Part shown: in pieces, positions 17,446-23,810 of the stretch
Layout: the number at the start of each line of letters is the position of its first letter
Numbering within the stretch: the stretch's first letter is position 1
From: CAWVWF01 sp963933885
Lineage (GTDB): Bacteria > Bacteroidota > Bacteroidia > Flavobacteriales_C > GCA-002722245
DNA: 24,730 bases
Assembly: GCA_963933885.1 (NCBI GenBank)
Contig: CAWVWF010000026.1
Coordinates: 1 to 24,730, forward strand
Direction of reading: 5' to 3'
Program-made: the position numbers and the translations under genes
Notes under the pieces: generated by a model
Told to the model about the DNA's origin: nothing
Database searches by the model: none
What the model saw: the letters and a program-made list of their open reading frames with translations, nothing else

Positions 17446-17919
17446 TTATTTCAAATTAAGTATTTTAACCTTCCCTTCTTTAATTCTAATAATGTAAATG
17501 ATTGCACTGTCTACAGGCTTTCCCTCAAATAAACCAGGTTTCCAATTTCCTAAAGATTTAAAATAAGCTATGACTTCATCATCCATAGCTTTATTTTTTA
17601 TAGCACCACGAGTTTTAAATTGTGCCTCACCTTTACAGTTAATAACAACCCTAAATTGCCCTCGATAAACGAGCCCTTTTACATCTTCAAACTTTAGCCT
17701 TAACGCTTCTTGAATTTCGGTTTCAGTTTTTGTGGCTCTAGCTTCTTTTTGATCACCGAAATTAACTGAAAGCAGATATATCATACTAGTATCACATAAT
17801 CCTGTTATGTTTTCAGAAATATCCATATTAGCAACATTATTATGCCTTGGTTTACTTTTTTCTTGACCAAAACCAACAAGAGAAAGCAACACAAATACTA
17901 TAGTAGAAAGTTTTTTCAT
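17446..17919 (-). CDS. Secreted TonB C-terminal-domain-like protein
   Basis: I chose the ATG at 17919-17917 because a signal peptide starts there (MKKLSTIVFVLLSLVGFGQ); an in-frame start at 17937 adds six residues. The product is about 157 residues. The later half resembles the TonB C-terminal domain: EIQEALRLKFEDVKGLVYRG, then FRVVINCKGEAQF, and WKPGLFEGKPVDSAIIYII. Bacteroidetes encode many stand-alone TonB-C-like periplasmic proteins with no TonB helix or Pro-rich linker; this is one of them, so energy transduction is unlikely. It is the first gene of the three-gene minus-strand operon. Confidence 0.65.
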   Translation of the reverse strand: MKKLSTIVFVLLSLVGFGQEKSKPRHNNVANMDISENITGLCDTSMIYLLSVNFGDQKEARATKTETEIQEALRLKFEDVKGLVYRGQFRVVINCKGEAQFKTRGAIKNKAMDDEVIAYFKSLGNWKPGLFEGKPVDSAIIYIIRIKEGKVKILNLK

Positions 17920-17934
17920 ACTTTTTAATTTGAG

Positions 17935-17942
17935 CAAATTTA
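17935..17942 (-). promoter_or_regulatory. Perfect -7 box (TAAATTTG) before the TonB-C-like operon
   Basis: On the minus strand TAAATTTG matches TAnnTTTG exactly, 15 bases upstream of the ATG at 17919. A convincing -33 TTTG is not seen at the usual spacing. Confidence 0.35.
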
Positions 17943-18300
17943 ATGTTTTATCAAGATATTGAAAAATATTAGTTCAGGAAAAAAAGACGCTCTTCAACAT
18001 AAGTAACAATTTGAAAATCACCAATCAAACAACATGAGTGATTACTTGCATTTAATTAAAGGGTATAGAATGCTTTCCTTTCTCATTCTCACACTTTTAA
18101 TTTTAATGAAAAAGTAAACCAAAAGGTAAAAGAGCTGATATTCAATTTGATTTATTACTTCATTCTTTTTGAATATCAATCACCATTGAGTTAATCGAAC
18201 AAATGAAAATTATATAATTCAATAAATAGGAGCGCTTACCTCTTAGATTGAAAATCAAAAAGCACAGAAAAAGTACGGTGGTGTATATGACAAAGAGAAC
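17943..18300. other. Intergenic region with a degenerate copy of the palindromic repeat
   Basis: No gene is visible. The right part (18091-18265) is a degenerate member of the palindromic family. The rest is plain A+T-rich DNA that must contain the upstream region of the minus-strand operon starting at 17919. Confidence 0.5.
18091..18265. repeat. Degenerate full-length member of the palindromic repeat family
   Basis: The left end (ACACTTTTAATTTT, then AAAAGGTAAAAGAGCT) is an imperfect inverted match to the right end (AGCGCTTACCTCTTAGATTG, then AAAATCAAAAAGCAC). The right end matches the complete element at 23659-23794. The centre has a 10-bp perfect inverted repeat, TGATATTCAA (18136-18145) with TTGAATATCA (18169-18178), in place of the CCGATT stem. 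It lies just past the 3' end of the gene ending at 18301. Confidence 0.5.
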
Positions 18301-19962
18301 TTACCTCTTACTCAAAGGCAACTTAACAGTATATGAATCCTTACCTTGTTGTAAGATCACAAAATAAACCCCTGAAGATATATCAACAGGTTTTAATTTA
18401 GTTGCAGAACTTCCTCCTTCAGGATTAGATACTGTTTTTCTCACAATCACCTTTGCGTTCACATCATAAATGGAAATTATTATATCTTCAGTTGAATTAC
18501 TATTAAAAGTTACATTTACGTTTTCTCCGTCATCGAATGCAGTGAAATTTTCATCATCATTAGAAAAACTCACAACTTTAGTTTCAGAAAAAACCATTTT
18601 CCCATCAAAATCAAACTGTGCCAATTTGTAATATTTCTTAGCCAATCCTTCAATATCGAAATCATATAAATTATAATCGTTTACTTCAGTAGAAGTCCCA
18701 GCACCATTTACTATTCCAATAGCTTCCCAATGAATCCCATCTAATGAAGTATACACTTCAAAATAATCGTTATCAATTTCTGAAGCTGTTGTCCAAGTAA
18801 CGTTAACACCACCTAATGCCTTTTCCGCATCAAAACTTATTAATTCTACTGGCAAAAGACTTGGCCCACCGAAGGCGATAAACTCATAGTCATCTACTCC
18901 GTTAACTTCTCCATTTGCACCCACAGAAAACTCATTTGGAGAACTACTAAATCCATCAATTGAAATCGTTGAAGCGCTACCTGTAAATTTATAAGAAGAT
19001 GTAGCTGGCATTTCGCTTGTTTTCCACCAAGAGTTATCTGAAGCTCCGCCCACATTTTTTATTATGACAAAAGCAGGGTCAACTGTTAATGAAACACTCT
19101 GAGCCGCAGAATTTGCACCGGCATAACTTGACACTACTTTATTAAAAGCAGCATAATGATACTCAACACCTACACTAGGACCACTATGAGTTCCTGGTAA
19201 AGAAGATGTTGTTGTTTGGAAACCAATAGGACTAAAATCATTTAATATTTTATAAGTTGAATTCGTTACTCTCGCTCCATTATTAAACCGATGTGCATAG
19301 GTTGGTTGAGCACCATTAAAAGACATTTGAGGAAATGTAGCTTCATACCATGTAGAAGTTCCTCCAAAAAGCCATACCATTCCAGGCTCAAATCCAACGG
19401 CTATGTTTTCATTAAAATCAGAACAAGAACCTAAAGAAGTCCATCTAGTAGCCCAAGAAGCTCCTACACCAGGCTCATCACTTGAGCCAGCAGTATGTCC
19501 TGAACTAGCTTGGTAATTTAAACCACCATTTGAAACGACTGCTCCAGATGAATACCATGTACCGGAATTCCATGCAGTAGAACAATCATTTGGGGTAAAA
19601 GATCCAGTTGTTACATCCGAAGCACTCCATGCAGAGTAATAATAAATAACGCCCGTTTCATTTGATAGACCTAAAGTTTTATCTACTGTAAAACCATCTG
19701 CATCCATGGAAGAAATCATCCCTGTTACTACTCCAGTAGAACCAGTAAGTCTCATAGCATATCCAGAACTCATGGTAGATGTAGCAATCCATGCATCCTG
19801 TCCTCCTGCTCCTTTTATTAATATTAATACGGGGGTGATTCCAATTCCGGATATTACGTTTGTTCCGCTTCCGTTTCCAATATAACTTCCAACCACTACA
19901 CTCGCATTCATAAGCGTAGGGAGGAATAATATTGCTGTTAAGGCAATTCTTATTCTTTTCAT
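18301..19962 (-). CDS. T9SS-secreted repeat protein with a chitin-binding-like module
   Basis: This 553-residue protein starts with a signal peptide (MKRIRIALTAILFLPTLMNA). It contains three copies of a domain of roughly 90 residues, at about 23-112, 186-273 and 279-364. Each has the plan G-x-x-P-x-x-(V/L)-hydrophobic, a Trp-containing strand, DGF or IGF, and a closing Y-x-x-(A/F) strand. They resemble DUF7483-type repeats (IGITPVLILIKGAGG, FEPGMVWLFGG, VDPAFVIIKNVGG). Between copies 1 and 2 is a CBM5/12-like module (residues 127-180): CSTAWNSGTWYSSGAVVS to WTSLGSC, with Cys at both ends. Then come the LPVELISFDAEK...VNVTWTTASEIDN domain common in T9SS cargo and a C-terminal sorting domain (KPVDISSGVYFVILQQGKDSY). 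It is probably a cell-surface or secreted carbohydrate-binding protein. No catalytic domain is seen. Confidence 0.75.
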   Translation of the reverse strand: MKRIRIALTAILFLPTLMNASVVVGSYIGNGSGTNVISGIGITPVLILIKGAGGQDAWIATSTMSSGYAMRLTGSTGVVTGMISSMDADGFTVDKTLGLSNETGVIYYYSAWSASDVTTGSFTPNDCSTAWNSGTWYSSGAVVSNGGLNYQASSGHTAGSSDEPGVGASWATRWTSLGSCSDFNENIAVGFEPGMVWLFGGTSTWYEATFPQMSFNGAQPTYAHRFNNGARVTNSTYKILNDFSPIGFQTTTSSLPGTHSGPSVGVEYHYAAFNKVVSSYAGANSAAQSVSLTVDPAFVIIKNVGGASDNSWWKTSEMPATSSYKFTGSASTISIDGFSSSPNEFSVGANGEVNGVDDYEFIAFGGPSLLPVELISFDAEKALGGVNVTWTTASEIDNDYFEVYTSLDGIHWEAIGIVNGAGTSTEVNDYNLYDFDIEGLAKKYYKLAQFDFDGKMVFSETKVVSFSNDDENFTAFDDGENVNVTFNSNSTEDIIISIYDVNAKVIVRKTVSNPEGGSSATKLKPVDISSGVYFVILQQGKDSYTVKLPLSKR

Positions 19963-20134
19963 TATCTATTAGGCGTCAATAATTCCCTACGAAATTAGTT
20001 CAAAATCTCACAATAAACAATATGATTCGTCGTGTTTTATTGTCGATTTATCACTTTATTAAAAACTATACTAGTTTTTAACAATTATACCGTTTGATAA
20101 TACAATTGATCCAATATAAACAAGTTAGAATACG
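19963..20134. other. Divergent intergenic region with a perfect palindrome
   Basis: It separates the divergent 553-residue protein gene and the decayed membrane-protein gene. On the minus strand a -7-like TAATTTCG (19997-19990) with TTG 20 bp upstream could serve the 553-residue protein gene. A 10-bp palindrome is listed separately. Confidence 0.4.
20059..20081. promoter_or_regulatory. Perfect 10-bp inverted repeat, candidate operator or hairpin
   Basis: TTAAAAACTA (20059-20068), spacer TAC, TAGTTTTTAA (20072-20081). It lies between divergent start codons, 54 bp before the decayed gene. Perfect symmetry over 20 bases is more than local A+T bias readily gives, but no regulator is encoded nearby. 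Confidence 0.4.
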
Positions 20135-20723
20135 ATGAAATACTTAAAGTGGGTAATTGCCACAATTCTAGTTTTTACTTTATCCCACGGTTTCATTCTC
20201 AATTCATTAAGAGTTGGATCGACTCACAAACAACATGTAAATCAATCATTAGAACAAGAGTTAAAAAAAGCAACAAGAATCATTTCATATAGTACAAATC
20301 TTGAAACTGACACTAACTATTTTCAAAAAAAACAAATCATCTTACGAAAGGGTTAGAAACGAAAGTCCTTACCCTCCTATCCCGCATCAATGGAGTTCAA
20401 GTTATATTGTATATATTAAGGATGGAAAACTCAGACAAACAACTCGATTTACAGGTGAAGCAGATTACACACCTTCAATTTTAATTTCGAAAGAACGAGG
20501 AGAACAAACCGGATTTTGAGATTACTTTGTATCCTACACTTTTTACCATTCAAGACTGGATCAAAATCCTGCTCATCTTCATAAAACTAATTGGTATTCC
20601 TTTAGAGGTGGGAGTTACGATGGATTTGAAGAATTTAACTCTATTTTAATCACTTTCCTTTTTGTGATTACAATCCTAACTTGGAAAGTTTTTAAGCATA
20701 TAAGGCGTAAAGTAAAGTCCTAA
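20135..20723 (+). pseudogene. Decayed membrane protein gene: one frameshift and one in-frame TGA
   Basis: From the ATG at 20135 the reading frame gives a transmembrane N-terminus (MKYLKWVIATILVFTLSHGF) and continues to TNYFQKK. It is then lost at an eight-A run (20325-20332). The frame shifted by one base continues coherently (NKSSYERVRNESPYPPIPHQW, then YIVYIKDGKLRQTTRF) to a TGA at 20517-20519 (RGEQTGF-stop-DYFVSYTF). It reads on to a TAA at 20721-20723, crossing a second transmembrane helix (LITFLFVITILTW) and a basic tail (KHIRRKVK). The inferred ancestor is a protein of about 195 residues with an extracytoplasmic domain between two helices. The position of the TGA suggests a lost Trp codon. 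Function unknown. One A too many could be a sequencing error, but the TGA makes real decay more likely. Confidence 0.72.
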
Positions 20724-20764
20724 TAGACTTATTAAGTATAATACGATAAAACTTGCTGATGATT

Positions 20765-21026
20765 ATATTATATGCTTATCCGCTTCTTTACCCAAGGCTT
20801 TTCATTATAGATAATCACCCAAGAACGTCACCCCTTTACAGAAAGAAATCAAGAGGCTCATAGCACCTTATTTTTAATTTAACTTAAAAAAAAGCGTCTG
20901 GAGACGCGATTGTAAACACACACGCATGTCCTACGGAACATGACGCGCGAGAATCGGGTAGTTAAGGGGCTAAACCTAATCGATCATAAACTGCTTTGGA
21001 TAAAGTTGCGGATAAGCATATTATAT
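20765..21026. mobile_element. 262-bp element bounded by 34-bp imperfect inverted repeats (MITE-like)
   Basis: The arm at 20765-20798 pairs with the arm at 20993-21026 at 29 of 34 positions, including 14 perfect bases (ATATGCTTATCCGC and its complement). The left interior is A+T rich. The right interior (about 20894-20990) is roughly half G+C by eye, unlike the surroundings, with two hairpins: GCGTC-TGGA-GACGC (20894-20907) and CATGTCCTACGGAACATG (20925-20942). No transposase and no clear target-site duplication are visible. It could be a MITE, a REP-type element, or the relic of an insertion sequence. Confidence 0.5.
20886..20907 (-). terminator. Orphan minus-strand rho-independent terminator
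   Basis: On the minus strand the hairpin GCGTCTCCAGACGC runs straight into eight T. No minus-strand gene lies upstream for more than 2 kb, so it would serve either a short non-coding transcript from the island or nothing at all. Confidence 0.5.
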
Positions 21027-21072
21027 TAAGTTTGTAATAATCTATTATTTGAATCAAATTAAAGCAGGAAAA

Positions 21073-21822
21073 GTGAAATACAGAATTATATTTTCAGCAA
21101 TATTATCAGTACTAATTCTAAATTCCTGTGCCGAAAAAAAAGATGGTGAAAAGAAAACAACGCTACTTTCTAATATACTAAGCATAACAGCAAACGAAGA
21201 CAATGGAGTAAAAGAAATATTAAATTTCTACGGAGGATATTGTGAATACTCTATTGGTAAATCCTCCTCTACTGAGGAAGGTAATAAAACCTTTTTCGAA
21301 TTAAAACTTAGCAAAAGTGATGTTATTGAAAAGTATGCTAACAAGGTTGAATTACCAGCTTCGAACACTGCTTTTTTATTCGCTAAGCACCTGAAAAAAG
21401 AACAAGAGAATTACGATGAAATCAGAGTCGTAATACTTTTGAACAACGAAAAAGAATATACATTCAAATACGAAATGGAACAACTTAAAACTGTGGAAGA
21501 CCGGGTTCCCGTGATGGAACAAGTCATCGAAAATATTAAGAATAAAACATTTTTAGAAATTGGTAATTATCTTAATAATGAATCAATTTATAAATACAAC
21601 AAAACTGAACTTCTTACCAATTTAGAGAAAGTAAATGGCAAGTTTGGAGAAGTTCAAAACTTCTATACCTACGGATTTAAATTTCATACTTTCGAGGACG
21701 GAATGGAAATACTACATATTTCTGGGATGGTAATTAGGGATATTCAAAATCATCAGTTTTCTGCAGAATTTGACTTGAGTGCTCCAAAAGATGAGTTGCT
21801 TAAAATTGATTATAAGTTTTAA
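21073..21822 (+). CDS. Lipoprotein of unknown function
   Basis: There is no ATG near the start. I prefer the GTG at 21073, which sits just after AGGAA and opens a compact lipoprotein signal peptide ending ILNSC (lipobox Cys19, about 249 residues); a TTG at 21049 would give 257 residues. The mature protein is charged and mixed alpha/beta, with motifs such as ILNFYGGYCEYSIGK, LKLSKSDVIEKYANKVELPA, VIENIKNKTFLEIGNYLN and GKFGEVQNFYTYGFKF. The last third (a helix, then antiparallel strands) resembles small NTF2-like extracytoplasmic domains, which is an impression only. Its upstream region is formed by the right end of the inverted-repeat element, which may therefore influence its expression. Confidence 0.75.
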   Translation: MKYRIIFSAILSVLILNSCAEKKDGEKKTTLLSNILSITANEDNGVKEILNFYGGYCEYSIGKSSSTEEGNKTFFELKLSKSDVIEKYANKVELPASNTAFLFAKHLKKEQENYDEIRVVILLNNEKEYTFKYEMEQLKTVEDRVPVMEQVIENIKNKTFLEIGNYLNNESIYKYNKTELLTNLEKVNGKFGEVQNFYTYGFKFHTFEDGMEILHISGMVIRDIQNHQFSAEFDLSAPKDELLKIDYKF

Positions 21823-22034
21823 TACATATTATCTAAAACTAAAATAAATAGGATTTAGAAACAATAAGTACTAAATCGAATTAGATAAAATGCAACTACA
21901 TTCAAATTACTAATTTTCACATTTACATCATTAAATTTCCATATATTAGAGTACCCCTATTTTTTTAACATTGCTATATTATTGAAGATTAGCCTTTTTC
22001 TCATTAGCGTAAACCTTTTTTAAAACCTTTAACT

Positions 22035-23594
22035 ATGATTAAAGATCTACTATTTTCAAACGAATTTAGCAAGACTTCCTTTGCTACAATTTGCCTTGCT
22101 GGATTACTTTCAGTCAATGGATTTTCACAAACAAAATTAAATTCACTTAATCAGGCACGTACTGCGAGTTGGACGCCTACAACTCAAGATTTAGTAGTAA
22201 CAAATAATTCTAATGGGAGAATTGGGTTATCCATGACTGATGTTACCATAAATCAGGGTTGGGGAACTAACAGTTTAATCTTTCCTCAGAACAGAAGATC
22301 ATGGGCTATTTCAATTATTCATGGTCATCAAATCATGAAAAACGTTTTGAAAATAGAAAAAATTCCTCGTGGTCTTTTATTTGCTAAATCAATAACTGAA
22401 TCTCTCTGTGCATGTGATGATGGTTTTATAGATGATCCACTTGCTACACACCCCCTTCCATCAAATAGTGACGTAATAGATATAGCAGCGGCTCAGCGTA
22501 TTATGGATAAAGGATGTTTCCAATTCACTAATAATGGTGCACTGACTGCAATGCAAAAATTTTTCAACAGTCATCCAAGATTTATTGTTGGAACAGGAAT
22601 TCCAGCTTGGAATGATCCGTTTCCGAATCATACAGAAGCAGAAAACAATGCTGCTTCAACAAGACAAGTTTGGGGTAACCTATACGAAACTGCTGCATTA
22701 TCATCTGCCTACATGAGTATATTAGCTGTTAGATACTTGGAAGTTAAAAGAGGATTAGCTCCTATCTGTTTTGCTGCTGAATCAGAAGATCCTATGGCGC
22801 TTGCCAAACTTATGGCTCTTGGATTTAACATTGGTCTTGACGCTCCTGATTTTACTACTATTTTAGAAACCAACAGAGCTGCAAATTTACTATTACCACA
22901 TTTAGAAGATGGAATCGCAGACGGCGGATTAACGGCTGATGTGCATGCTTATAAAATTGGTAACCTTTGCTATGCTTTGGAAAACAAAGAGGGTCAAATG
23001 TATGATAATTTAGGATTCACAATGTCTGCAACATATACTGGTGTTTATGATCCACAAATTGTATGGGCTGATGTTCAGACTTACTTAGATAAAATTAGCA
23101 TTATGTATACTGATGTTAACTGGACAAGTGTTGTTTCTACAGTAAAAGCTAAATTTGATGGTATAAATAATGGTGGTTCTATTTCTTTTGACAACAACAT
23201 GGGTGAAGTAATTGATGAATTGATGTTACAACTTCCCATAGAAGATCCTTCAAAGCAAATAACGTGGCAAGCTCCTACTGTAGTAATGGATTGTGGTGAG
23301 CCTTTAGCAGTTGGAATCAACGAGTTAAATCAAATTACTAACATTTCTATTTATCCAAACCCAGTAAACGATATAACAACTGTTACTTTCTCTCTTGAAA
23401 AAACAAGTGATGTAAGTATTAAGGTTTTTAATATTATGGGAACTTTAGTTTCTAGTCCCGTAAATGGGAAAACTATTTTCGCAGGAAAAGGAGAAGCAAA
23501 AATTAACGTTAGTAATTTTGCAACTGGAGCTTATACGGTTTTAATTTCAACGTCCAATGGAGCATCTTTGGCTAAAAAGATTGTAGTTAAATAA
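22035..23594 (+). CDS. T9SS-secreted protein with a lysozyme-like (SLT-type) domain
   Basis: This 519-residue protein has a long signal peptide (hydrophobic core FATICLAGLLSVNGFSQ). The segment from about residue 108 follows the lytic transglycosylase / lysozyme-like plan: KIPRGLLFAKSITES places a candidate catalytic Glu at residue 122. A CFQFTNNGALTAMQKFF segment stands where the family has its GLMQI-type motif. ALSSAYMSILAVRYLEVKRG and ALAKLMALGFNIGLD stand where the family has its closing helices. The match is in pattern, not close identity. The C-terminal 80 residues (ISIYPNPVNDITTVTF to AYTVLISTSNGASLAKKIVVK) are a type A T9SS sorting domain. It would be exported and released or anchored by PorU/PorV, perhaps acting on peptidoglycan or another polysaccharide outside the cell. 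It is monocistronic and ends at a strong terminator. Confidence 0.7.
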   Translation: MIKDLLFSNEFSKTSFATICLAGLLSVNGFSQTKLNSLNQARTASWTPTTQDLVVTNNSNGRIGLSMTDVTINQGWGTNSLIFPQNRRSWAISIIHGHQIMKNVLKIEKIPRGLLFAKSITESLCACDDGFIDDPLATHPLPSNSDVIDIAAAQRIMDKGCFQFTNNGALTAMQKFFNSHPRFIVGTGIPAWNDPFPNHTEAENNAASTRQVWGNLYETAALSSAYMSILAVRYLEVKRGLAPICFAAESEDPMALAKLMALGFNIGLDAPDFTTILETNRAANLLLPHLEDGIADGGLTADVHAYKIGNLCYALENKEGQMYDNLGFTMSATYTGVYDPQIVWADVQTYLDKISIMYTDVNWTSVVSTVKAKFDGINNGGSISFDNNMGEVIDELMLQLPIEDPSKQITWQAPTVVMDCGEPLAVGINELNQITNISIYPNPVNDITTVTFSLEKTSDVSIKVFNIMGTLVSSPVNGKTIFAGKGEAKINVSNFATGAYTVLISTSNGASLAKKIVVK

Positions 23595-23620
23595 TAATAA
23601 ACAATTTTTAATACGATTGA

Positions 23621-23649
23621 AGCCTCGCATTTTAGCGGGGCTTTTTTTT
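23621..23649 (+). terminator. Rho-independent terminator after the lysozyme-like gene
   Basis: An 8-bp stem (AGCCTCGC at 23621-23628 with GCGGGGCT at 23635-23642, one G-U pair) has a 6-base loop and a T8 tail. Confidence 0.88.
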
Positions 23650-23658
23650 AGGTTCACA

Positions 23659-23794
23659 GTACTTCTTAATTTGAATGAAATGGAAATTAAGAAGATAAAC
23701 TATCCGATTTGTAATCGGTGGTATTACTGTACAATTATTGAATACCGATTACAAATCGGATAGTTTATCTTTTAGATTAGAAATCAAAAAGTAC
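23659..23794. repeat. Complete 136-bp palindromic element (reference copy of the family)
   Basis: The outer arms read GTACTTCTTAATTT (23659-23672) and, from the other end, GTACTTTTTGATTT (complement of 23781-23794), matching at 12 of 14. The inner arms are a perfect 27-bp inverted repeat (23692-23718 with 23745-23771) containing GATAAACTATCCGATTTG, and the centre is 26 bases. The whole folds into one long hairpin. It sits between the terminator of the plus-strand gene and the 3' end of the minus-strand pseudogene. Confidence 0.8.
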
Positions 23795-23810
23795 GTTGTG
23801 TTATTGTTGT

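Larger units (their letters stand above)
20724..21048. other. Gene-free stretch containing an inverted-repeat-bounded island
   Basis: Apart from the element at 20765-21026 nothing else is seen here. It ends just before the next lipoprotein gene. Confidence 0.5.
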
